Positions 1-5,198 of a stretch of DNA of 5,576 nucleotides are shown piece after piece; within the stretch, counting starts at the first letter, position 1; each line of letters begins with the position of its first letter. A program made the position numbers and the translations under genes. The notes under the pieces are model-generated. The model was not told where the DNA came from, made no database searches, and saw only the letters and a list, made by a program, of their open reading frames with translations. The stretch is from assembly GCA_938039765.1 (NCBI GenBank), contig CALHTV010000191.1, positions 1-5,576 on the forward strand, in the 5' to 3' direction. This DNA comes from an uncultured Dictyoglomus sp. Its GTDB lineage: Bacteria > Dictyoglomota > Dictyoglomia > Dictyoglomales > Dictyoglomaceae.

Positions 1-79
1 CAATTATTTCATTGTTATTCAATTCAATCTCTAAATTACATCCCAATGGACATATAATACAAGTGAAATTTTTCTTCAT
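1..79 (-). CDS. DUF1667 family protein, N-terminal fragment
   Basis: Only the first 26 codons lie in the window; the gene continues past base 1. The visible protein starts MKKNFTCIICPLGCNLEIEL and carries a CxxCPxGC cluster (Cys7, Cys10, Cys14), typical of the small DUF1667 proteins, which probably bind a metal or Fe-S centre. The ATG at 79 has an SD site GGAGGGA (86-92) lying inside the end of the upstream gene, whose stop codon is only 3 nt away, so the two are cotranscribed and probably translationally coupled. In Thermotoga and many Firmicutes the order GlpA-like dehydrogenase, FAD/NAD oxidoreductase, DUF1667 is conserved. That supports a role as a small redox or assembly subunit of the same complex, though this role is inferred and the exact function is unknown to me. 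Confidence 0.88.
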   Translation of the reverse strand, partial: MKKNFTCIICPLGCNLEIELNNNEII

Positions 80-82
80 GAT

Positions 83-1327
83 TTATCCCTCCAAGGAAAA
101 TATTGGTTTTTCTATTCTTTTAAGAAATTCTGAGTCCACATTAACCACAATCATTTCTGCTGGTTTAACTATTAGATATCTCCACTCTTTTATCTTTTTA
201 TCTTGGTCTTTCAATATAAGTTTTACATTTTTTTGGGGCTCTCTAATCCTTAGGTAGAAAGTAATCTTTTCAGTAGTTATAGGGAAGGAAATATATTGGG
301 GAACTACTAATCTTAAATTTTCTATTTCGACAGGAATTCTTTTATCTATAGGTAGAATATTATCAATATACTTAACAGCAGATTCTCCTGCTAAGAGGCC
401 TTGTATAGATACATAGTCAACCAAATCATTAACCAGCAAGGAATTTCCACAGACAAAAAATCCATCTTTTAAAGTTAGGAGATTCTGATCTACGTAAGGC
501 CCACCTGTTTTAGGATCTATTGGAATATTAATAGTTTCTAATAGATCATTTTCAGGTATTAATCCTACCGATAGGAGAAGGGTGTCACATTCTATAAATT
601 TTTTTTCTTCTAAAATGGGATTTCCTTGTTCGTCTACAGGAGCAATATAAACTCCTTCTACTCGTTCTTTCCCTTTGATTTCAATAACTGTGTGTTTTAA
701 ATATAGAGGAATATTGTAGTCTTCTAAACATTGAACTAAATTTCTTGTGAGTCCGCCAGGATAAGGCAATTTTTCTACTACACCTATAACTTCTGCTCCT
801 TCCCAAAGCAATCTTCTTGCCATTATAAGCCCAATATCTCCTGATCCCAAGATAAGGACTTTTTCTCCCGGAAGGTAACCCTCTATGTTTACTAATCTTT
901 GAGCTGTTCCTGCTGTATATATTCCTGCAGGTCTTTCTCCAGGAATTTGTAAATTTCCTCTAGTTCTTTCTCGACATCCTGTAGAAAATATTATAGCTTT
1001 CCCTTTTATCTCCCAAATTCCCTCTCTATTTGTAGCGATGATTTCTTGATTTTCTTTTACTTCTAATACCATGGTTTCAAGAAGATATTCCACATTGTTT
1101 AACTTTTCTAACTCTTTTATCCATCTTTGGGCATATTCAGGACCTGTTAATTCTTCTTTAAAATATAAGAGACCAAATCCAGGATGGATACATTGATTAA
1201 GGATTCCACCAAGTTCTTCATTTCTTTCTATTATTAATACTTTTTTTCCTTTTTTCCCCGCAGAAATTCCTGCAGAAAGGCCAGCAGGTCCCCCACCTAT
1301 TATTACGATATCTACTTCTTTTTTCAT
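83..1327 (-). CDS. FAD/NAD(P)-dependent oxidoreductase, partner of the GlpA-like dehydrogenase
   Basis: A 414-residue pyridine nucleotide-disulfide-oxidoreductase-fold flavoprotein. The FAD-binding GGGPAG motif is at residues 11-16 and is followed by a beta strand ending in an acidic residue (LIIER). A second dinucleotide fold, GSGDIG, is at about 161-166 and probably binds NAD(H). The closing FAD motif GFFVCGN is at about 289-295. There is no CxxC redox pair, so it is not a thioredoxin reductase. The segment STGCRERTR...GIYTAGTAQ (about 115-143) resembles the alpha subunits of opine oxidase and HCN synthase (OoxA/HcnB). I chose the ATG at 1327 because AGAGGTGG (1333-1340) sits 5 nt upstream and because it overlaps the preceding stop codon as ATGA. 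The GTG at 1336 would fall inside that SD site. It probably transfers electrons between the GlpA-like subunit and NAD. From memory, unchecked, the Thermotoga maritima pair was purified as an NADH oxidase. Confidence 0.93.
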   Translation of the reverse strand: MKKEVDIVIIGGGPAGLSAGISAGKKGKKVLIIERNEELGGILNQCIHPGFGLLYFKEELTGPEYAQRWIKELEKLNNVEYLLETMVLEVKENQEIIATNREGIWEIKGKAIIFSTGCRERTRGNLQIPGERPAGIYTAGTAQRLVNIEGYLPGEKVLILGSGDIGLIMARRLLWEGAEVIGVVEKLPYPGGLTRNLVQCLEDYNIPLYLKHTVIEIKGKERVEGVYIAPVDEQGNPILEEKKFIECDTLLLSVGLIPENDLLETINIPIDPKTGGPYVDQNLLTLKDGFFVCGNSLLVNDLVDYVSIQGLLAGESAVKYIDNILPIDKRIPVEIENLRLVVPQYISFPITTEKITFYLRIREPQKNVKLILKDQDKKIKEWRYLIVKPAEMIVVNVDSEFLKRIEKPIFSLEG

Positions 1328-2769
1328 TCTTTCCACCTCTCTTTATTTTCCCTTTTAAGCATATAGGAGTTTTTACCTTTGTAGGTAATTTGAGTCAATG
1401 GAATATTCAACTCTTTAGAAAGAATTTTCATTATATAATAACTACAAAAGGCCCCTTGACATCTGCCCATTCCAGCCCTAGTTCTTTTTTTAATAGCTTC
1501 AAGAGTTTTTGCAGGAATTTTAGAGGTGATAGCATCTATTATCTCTCTTTCACTTACATATTCACATCTACATACAATATGTCCCCATCGAGGATCTTCC
1601 TTTATAAGTTTTTCTCTTTCTTCATTAGAAAGATTATTAAAAGGTTTTATTTTTTCTAATGATCTTTTGGCCCTTTTGTTTGGTGTAATGTTCTCTTTAT
1701 TTTTAATCCACTCTACTGCCATAAGGGCTAAAGATGGAGCAGAGGTTAGGCCAGGAGAATCTATTCCCGCTATATGTAATATATTTTTAAATTCTGGAAT
1801 CTCTTGTACAAAGAAATCTTTATAAGTACTTGATGCTCTAATTCCTGAGAAGGTGTTAATCACCAAGTGAAAGGGAATTTTGTCAGAGAATAATTCAGCC
1901 TTCTTCTTTATCTCCAAAAATCCTGAAAGGGTAGTACTTTTGTCTTCTCTATCATTTATATTCTCCGCCGTCGGACCTACCAAGATATTACCATCTACCG
2001 TAGGAGTTAGTAAGATTCCTTTTCCTTTTTCTGTTGGCACATGAAAAATAGTACTTTTTACAAAACCCTTTGCTTTTTTGTCAAGGACAAAGTATTCTCC
2101 TTTTCTTGGAGTTATTTCAAAGGGATAATCGGGATCAAGAAGTTTAATAATCCTATCAGAGTTGATCCCTGCACAATTTATTATATATTTTGTTAAATAC
2201 TCTCCTTTATTTGTAATCACTTTATAAAATCCTTCTTCTTTTTCTATTTTGAGAACTTCCTCTCCTAGGTTTATTCTAGCTCCATTTTCTACTGCATTTT
2301 CTAAAGCATGTATAGTTAATAAGAAGGGATTAGTTATACCTGAAGTAGGGGCATATAGTGCATACTTTATATTTTTACTTAAATTCTTTTCTTTTTCTAA
2401 TATTTCCTCTCTTTTTAAAATGTATATCTCAGGAACCCCATTTTTAATACCTCTTTCTTTTAGATTTTCAAGAATTTTTAGTTCCTCCTCATTGAAAGCA
2501 AGGACATAGGCTCCTATTCTTTCAAAAGGAACCTTTAATTCTTCGCAGAGAGATTCGTATAATTTGTTTCCTTCCACATTTGTTTTAGCCTTTAAAGTTC
2601 CTGGTATAGGATCATAGCCTGCGTGTACTATAGCACTGTTAGCTTTTGTAGCCCCCATTGCTACATCTTCTTCTTTTTCTAAAAGAAGAAGGGAAAGCCT
2701 ATAGAAGGAAAGCTCCCTTGCTACTAATGCCCCTATAATTCCTCCTCCGATTATTATCACATCTACCAT
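1324..2769 (-). CDS. glpA: GlpA-like FAD-dependent glycerol-3-phosphate dehydrogenase with C-terminal 4-Cys [2Fe-2S]-type domain
   Basis: A 481-residue DAO-family flavoprotein. The FAD motif GGGIIG is at residues 8-13. The block NSAIVHAGYDPIPGTLKAK (about 44-62) and the GIRASS and GIDSPGLTSAPSLA segments (about 309-348) are typical of GlpA and 2-hydroxyglutarate-oxidase-like dehydrogenases. The C-terminus carries a BFD-like domain with CRCE (Cys400, Cys402) and GRCQGAFC (Cys437, Cys442), which probably holds a [2Fe-2S] cluster. I chose the ATG at 2769 because GGGAGGT (2776-2782) is 6 nt upstream and the FAD motif then falls at the usual distance from the N-terminus. A longer in-frame start near 2820 would lie inside a hairpin. 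The predicted reaction is sn-glycerol-3-phosphate to dihydroxyacetone phosphate. The substrate is inferred from family and operon, and another 2-hydroxyacid or amine cannot be excluded. Its stop overlaps the next gene's ATG by 4 nt. Confidence 0.88.
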   Translation of the reverse strand: MVDVIIIGGGIIGALVARELSFYRLSLLLLEKEEDVAMGATKANSAIVHAGYDPIPGTLKAKTNVEGNKLYESLCEELKVPFERIGAYVLAFNEEELKILENLKERGIKNGVPEIYILKREEILEKEKNLSKNIKYALYAPTSGITNPFLLTIHALENAVENGARINLGEEVLKIEKEEGFYKVITNKGEYLTKYIINCAGINSDRIIKLLDPDYPFEITPRKGEYFVLDKKAKGFVKSTIFHVPTEKGKGILLTPTVDGNILVGPTAENINDREDKSTTLSGFLEIKKKAELFSDKIPFHLVINTFSGIRASSTYKDFFVQEIPEFKNILHIAGIDSPGLTSAPSLALMAVEWIKNKENITPNKRAKRSLEKIKPFNNLSNEEREKLIKEDPRWGHIVCRCEYVSEREIIDAITSKIPAKTLEAIKKRTRAGMGRCQGAFCSYYIMKILSKELNIPLTQITYKGKNSYMLKRENKERWKE

Positions 2770-2801
2770 TGAAAAACCTCCCTTCAGAGAAATTCTTATA
2801 T

Positions 2802-2843
2802 AAAGAAAAAACCGCCCCAACTCTTAATTGAGTTAGGGCGGTT
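2802..2843 (-). terminator. Intrinsic terminator (lexA terminator and/or operon attenuator)
   Basis: On the minus strand AACCGCCC (2843-2836), one mismatch, then AACTC (2834-2830) pairs with GAGTT (2823-2819) and GGGCGGTT (2817-2810) around a 6-nt loop. This gives 13 base pairs with one C-A mismatch, followed by TTTTTTCTTT (2811-2802). There is no U-tract on the plus-strand side, so it works only in the minus direction. It lies about 46 nt after the lexA stop and about 33 nt before the GlpA-like start codon. It may simply end lexA. However, the best promoter I see for the next operon lies upstream of it, so it could also attenuate that operon. Confidence 0.9.
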
Positions 2844-2866
2844 CTCCTTACTTCTCCTCGCCCAGT
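2836..2866 (-). promoter_or_regulatory. Possible antiterminator leader with tandem AGGAGAA repeat
   Basis: The predicted transcript would begin near GGGCG (2863-2859). This can pair with CGCCC (2840-2836), which is also the 5' arm of the terminator, so the two folds exclude each other. Between them are two perfect AGGAGAA copies (2858-2852 and 2848-2842) with a 10-base period, a possible protein-binding or ribosome-binding tract with no start codon after it. The alternative stem is only 5 bp and would need a bound protein to beat the terminator. The arrangement is seen directly; the function is inferred. Confidence 0.35.
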
Positions 2867-2870
2867 TTAA

Positions 2871-2899
2871 ATTATATCATCTTTTGTTTTATTTAAAAA
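2871..2899 (-). promoter_or_regulatory. Candidate promoter for the GlpA-like operon, upstream of the hairpin
   Basis: A perfect TATAAT lies at 2876-2871 on the minus strand, just after the lexA stop. Seventeen bases upstream is TTTTTA (2899-2894), only a 3 of 6 match to TTGACA. The start site would be near 2866-2863. No better -10/-35 pair is visible in the 33 nt between the hairpin and the gene. The -35 is weak and the region is AT-rich, so the call is tentative. Confidence 0.45.
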
Positions 2900-3485
2900 G
2901 CCTTAAAACTCCTATTACTTTTCCTACAATTTTGAAAGGGGGATAGATCTCAGAGTACTTAGGATTTGCTGGCTTTAAACATGGTACCCCATAATTCTCA
3001 GATAGAATTTTTACCGTAGATTCTCCCTCTTTTAGGGCAACTACAATATCTCCTTTTTGAGCGGTATCTTGCTTTTGAACAATTATTAAATCCCCTTCTA
3101 ATATATGGACTCCTATCATACTATCTCCCTTCACCTTTAGTAAAAAAGTTTTGTCAGGAATTTTGACAAAACTTTTTGATAGTGGAATATATTCTTCTAC
3201 ATACTCGGGAGACTCTATAGGGACTCCTGCTTTTATAGTTCCCACCAGAGGAACATAGATGATTTCATCTGTGGAATTTTTAAAGTAGAATTTACCTTTT
3301 TCATCTTGAAAAAGATAACCTTTTTTAACTAAGGCCTTCATATGAAAATATCCAGAGCCAGAAGAATTAAGTCCAAGGGCTTGACAAACTTCTCTTACTG
3401 TAGGCACTCTTCCCTCTTTTTTCCAGAAGGAGAATACAAAGTCTAAAACTTCTTTTTGTTTTTTACTTAAATTGTTTTTGAGCAT
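2889..3485 (-). CDS. lexA: LexA SOS-response repressor (self-cleaving)
   Basis: A 198-residue LexA, close to the usual length of about 200. The N-terminal winged helix (about 6-70) has KKQKEVLDF, then VPTVREVCQALGL and a recognition segment SSGSGYFHMKALVKKGYL. The autocleavage site Ala-Gly is at 86-87 (GTIKAGVPI). The catalytic Ser122 lies in GDSM and Lys159 in STVK, matching E. coli A84-G85, S119 and K156 to within three residues. That agreement supports the ATG at 3485. An in-frame ATG at 3530 would add 15 residues with no SD and would cover the apparent promoter. The SD at 3485 is weak (AAGAA) and the leader very short. The protein represses DNA-repair genes until RecA filaments trigger its cleavage. 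It is transcribed divergently from the barrel gene. The recognition helix differs from E. coli, so its operator may be non-standard. Confidence 0.96.
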   Translation of the reverse strand: MLKNNLSKKQKEVLDFVFSFWKKEGRVPTVREVCQALGLNSSGSGYFHMKALVKKGYLFQDEKGKFYFKNSTDEIIYVPLVGTIKAGVPIESPEYVEEYIPLSKSFVKIPDKTFLLKVKGDSMIGVHILEGDLIIVQKQDTAQKGDIVVALKEGESTVKILSENYGVPCLKPANPKYSEIYPPFKIVGKVIGVLRLFK

Positions 3486-3501
3486 AATTTTTCTTAAACA
3501 T

Positions 3502-3530
3502 ATTATATCATTCTTCAGAGTACTTGACAT
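3502..3530 (-). promoter_or_regulatory. lexA promoter
   Basis: On the minus strand ATGTCA (3530-3525, 4 of 6 to consensus) is followed by a 17-base spacer and a perfect TATAAT (3507-3502). The predicted start site near 3495 leaves about 10 nt of leader before the lexA ATG at 3485, so the mRNA would be nearly leaderless. The -35 overlaps that of the divergent promoter by five bases. I see no Bacillus-type CGAAC-N4-GTTCG operator here. Confidence 0.65.
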
Positions 3531-3551
3531 AAAAAAGATTTTTAGTAAAAT
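3524..3551 (+). promoter_or_regulatory. Promoter of the beta-barrel protein gene
   Basis: TTGACA (3524-3529, perfect) is followed by a 16-base spacer and TAAAAT (3546-3551, 5 of 6), a strong sigma-70-type promoter. Transcription should start near 3558, giving a leader of about 150 nt. The palindrome AACTAGTT (3555-3562) sits on the predicted start site and could be an operator. Its half-sites do not have the spacing of the known Gram-positive LexA box. Confidence 0.7.
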
Positions 3552-3564
3552 AACAACTAGTTAA

Positions 3565-3661
3565 TGCTTTTTTGGGTGGCAAGAAAGGAGGTGAAGAGAA
3601 GACCTTTAGGTTGCCACTCAAAGGAGTAGACTGGTAAGGGAAGATTTCGGAACTTACCAGT
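3565..3661 (+). promoter_or_regulatory. Highly structured 5' leader RNA of the beta-barrel gene (two stacked hairpins)
   Basis: Hairpin 1 pairs 3565-3582 with 3611-3628: 18 consecutive pairs, 14 Watson-Crick and 4 G-U. Its core is GGTGGCAA/TTGCCACT. An inner stem AAAGG (3584-3588)/CCTTT (3603-3607) extends it. Hairpin 2 begins two bases later: ACTGGTAAG (3630-3638) pairs perfectly with CTTACCAGT (3653-3661) around a 14-nt loop. The loop side of hairpin 1 holds AAGGAGGTGA (3585-3594), a 10-nt match to the 16S anti-SD with no start codon at a useful distance. No U-tract follows either hairpin, so neither is a terminator. After 3661 the leader is A/T-rich and unstructured up to the SD. It matches no riboswitch class I know. 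It may stabilise an abundant mRNA, control translation, or bind a ligand or protein. Confidence 0.7.
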
Positions 3662-3710
3662 GAATTATAAAAATTATTAAAAAATTAAATCCTAAGGGGG
3701 TCAAGGAAAA

Positions 3711-4745
3711 ATGAAGAAATTAGTTTGGTTGTTAGTTCTTGCTCTTCTTGTGGTTCCTGCATTTGCTGCTTCTGCTGAATTTAGAATTGGTATCCTACCA
3801 CAACCAGGATATTTTCAAGCTGGAAACTTCACTATAGTTTGGGCTGGTAAATATTCTGACTTAGTAGATGCTTGGGTTGGATTAGGCTATGGTGTATGGA
3901 GTGGTCGTACTGATTGGGCTGGCTTCTGGCAGGCTGGAGGTATAGTCCTTAAGAATCTTGGTGGTATAGCAGATCTAAGATTTGCTTGGAATGAAGATGT
4001 AACAGATAGCTGGATGGGCGGAACAATGCTTGTAAGTAAGCCATTAGAAACATATAATGGAACACCAGACACATTTAGTGGTGTCCTTTTAACTCTTAAG
4101 ACACCATTAAAAGTAGCATTAGCTATAAGATCTACTCTCAGCAATAATCCACGTCTTGTTGAAAGGGTAGCAGCAAGAGTAGATGGAACATTTGCACCAG
4201 TGACAGTATATGGATTAGGATATGCGGATGTATTACAAGATAATACATTTACAAATACTACTGTAGCCTTAGGAGCAAAACTTGATATTCCTGGATTACC
4301 TGTTCCTGCCAGTGTAAGAGGCGAAGTAAAAGCTCTTCCATCTTTAGAATGGGTAGTACGTGGCGATGTAACACTAGTTCCTGGAGTAACATTACAATTA
4401 AGATATTATGACACAACTTGGATGAGAGTAAATGTTAGTTTATCAAATCTTATTCCAAAGACCTCAATTGTTGGAGAATATAGATATAAATTCTCTGATA
4501 GTAGCACTTACTATTATGCTTATGTATCCTCTACTCAAAAATTACCAGTTGGAGACCTCACAGTTTGGGCAGGTGTACAACAGACTGCACCAACTTGGGC
4601 ATTCTACGCAAAACTTGTCACTCCACTACCCGGTGGCGTAACAAATACATTAAGAGTCTTCCAGAACTACAATGATAATGCAGAAGTAAGCTGGTTCAGC
4701 GCAAGTGATTTCACAGTAGATACAACAGTTTCAATTGGATTCTAA
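3711..4745 (+). CDS. Predicted outer-membrane beta-barrel (porin-like) protein
   Basis: A 344-residue exported protein with no cysteines. The N-terminus MKKLVWLLVLALLVVPAFA is a classic Sec signal peptide (Lys2-Lys3, hydrophobic core at about 4-15), probably cleaved after Ala19 or Ala22 (ASA-E). The mature part is rich in Trp, Tyr, Gly, Thr and Val in alternating amphipathic strands separated by short turns. It ends TTVSIGF with a C-terminal Phe, the signature recognised by the BAM machinery. I see no coiled coil, SLH or enzyme motif. The likely role is a porin or structural barrel of the outer envelope, but I do not recognise a specific family. The SD is AAGGGGG (3694-3700), with a second AAGGA (3703-3707) close to the ATG. 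A consensus promoter, folded leader and strong terminator suggest a highly expressed single-gene unit. Confidence 0.85.
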   Translation: MKKLVWLLVLALLVVPAFAASAEFRIGILPQPGYFQAGNFTIVWAGKYSDLVDAWVGLGYGVWSGRTDWAGFWQAGGIVLKNLGGIADLRFAWNEDVTDSWMGGTMLVSKPLETYNGTPDTFSGVLLTLKTPLKVALAIRSTLSNNPRLVERVAARVDGTFAPVTVYGLGYADVLQDNTFTNTTVALGAKLDIPGLPVPASVRGEVKALPSLEWVVRGDVTLVPGVTLQLRYYDTTWMRVNVSLSNLIPKTSIVGEYRYKFSDSSTYYYAYVSSTQKLPVGDLTVWAGVQQTAPTWAFYAKLVTPLPGGVTNTLRVFQNYNDNAEVSWFSASDFTVDTTVSIGF

Positions 4746-4759
4746 AAGGTTAAGGAGTT

Positions 4760-4793
4760 AAGCCCTCTCCCATCTTTGGGGGAGGGCTTTTTT
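4760..4793 (+). terminator. Strong intrinsic terminator of the beta-barrel gene
   Basis: AAGCCCTCTCCC (4760-4771) pairs with GGGGGAGGGCTT (4778-4789) over 12 pairs with one G-U, around the 6-nt loop ATCTTT. A run of six T (4788-4793) follows. It starts 14 bases after the TAA stop and ends only 6 bases before the next ATG at 4800. Confidence 0.95.
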
Positions 4794-4799
4794 ATTATT

Positions 4800-5198
4800 A
4801 TGGAAAGCTTAAATAAAGAAATTGTTTCCAAATTGGAAGAATTAAATATTGGGATTGTCTATCTTTTTGGTTCCTTTATTTTGGGGATTGAGAGAGAAGA
4901 TAGTGATATAGATATTGGAATTGTTTTTTTAGATAATAGGATGTTAGAAAAATCCCTCGAAGTTTATACTACCCTTTATGAAATTTTCTCCCAGGTTTTT
5001 CCCACAAAAGAGTTGGATATTGTCTTCTTAGACAAAGCTCCTTTGACTTTAAGATTTGAAGTGGTAAATTCGGGGAAGATTTTATATACTATATCCGAAG
5101 AGTTTTGTTTAAATTATAAAGAGAGAGTAGTTAAGGAATATATAGATTTTAAACCTTTATTAGAGGAACAGGATAGGAGTTTATTGGAAAGAATATGA
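4800..5198 (+). CDS. mntA: MntA-type minimal nucleotidyltransferase antitoxin
   Basis: A 132-residue protein of the DNA polymerase beta-like minimal nucleotidyltransferase family. YLFGSF (21-26) holds the Gly24-Ser25 motif, DSDIDIGI (34-41) supplies the metal ligands Asp36 and Asp38, and LDIVFL supplies the third carboxylate Asp73. The C-terminal part (DKAPLTLRFEVV...GKILY) is typical of MntA. In characterised MntA-HepT pairs the antitoxin AMPylates a tyrosine of the HepT RX4HXY motif and blocks its RNase activity; the same is inferred here. The ATG at 4800 gives the usual N-terminus. An in-frame TTG at 4776 would lie in the terminator loop. There is no well-placed SD: the only candidate, GGAGGG (4781-4786), is 13 bases away inside the terminator stem. 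No clear promoter separates the gene from that terminator, so its transcription may rely on read-through. It overlaps hepT by 4 nt. Confidence 0.92.
   Translation: MESLNKEIVSKLEELNIGIVYLFGSFILGIEREDSDIDIGIVFLDNRMLEKSLEVYTTLYEIFSQVFPTKELDIVFLDKAPLTLRFEVVNSGKILYTISEEFCLNYKERVVKEYIDFKPLLEEQDRSLLERI
4974..5001 (+). repeat. Direct repeat copy 1 (28 bp, inside mntA)
   Basis: These 28 bases are identical to 5549-5576, starting CTTTATGAAATT and ending CAGGTTTTTC. They encode LYEIFSQVF in frame, residues 59-67 of MntA. The base before the repeat differs between copies (C here, G in copy 2), so the left edge is real. This copy is followed by CCACAAAAG. Confidence 0.97.

Noticed and set aside
1390..1825. 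Plus-strand open frames opposite the GlpA-like gene
   Set aside because: They are Ser/Phe/Ile-rich antisense shadows of a well-supported coding gene, with no SD or recognisable domain. The same applies to frames at 12-257, 2249-2509, 3887-4144 and 4432-4641.
2770..2820. 17-residue N-terminal extension of the GlpA-like protein from a TTG at 2820
   Set aside because: It would lie inside the terminator hairpin, lacks an SD, and displaces the FAD motif from its usual N-terminal position. The ATG at 2769 has a strong SD.
3486..3530. 15-residue N-terminal extension of LexA from an ATG at 3530
   Set aside because: There is no SD, the codons overlap a good promoter, and the residue numbering of the cleavage site and catalytic Ser/Lys fits LexA only with the ATG at 3485.
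3591..3629. Small 12-codon frame starting with GTG in the barrel-gene leader
   Set aside because: The start codon overlaps the only SD and lies in a hairpin, so it is unlikely to be translated.
3565..3661. Known riboswitch, tRNA or CRISPR repeat in the leader
   Set aside because: No tRNA fold, repeat-spacer pattern or consensus of a riboswitch class I know could be matched by eye. I left it as an unassigned structured leader.
4776..4799. 8-residue extension of the nucleotidyltransferase from a TTG at 4776
   Set aside because: The codon lies at the loop of the terminator hairpin, and the extension is just the translated stem and U-tract.
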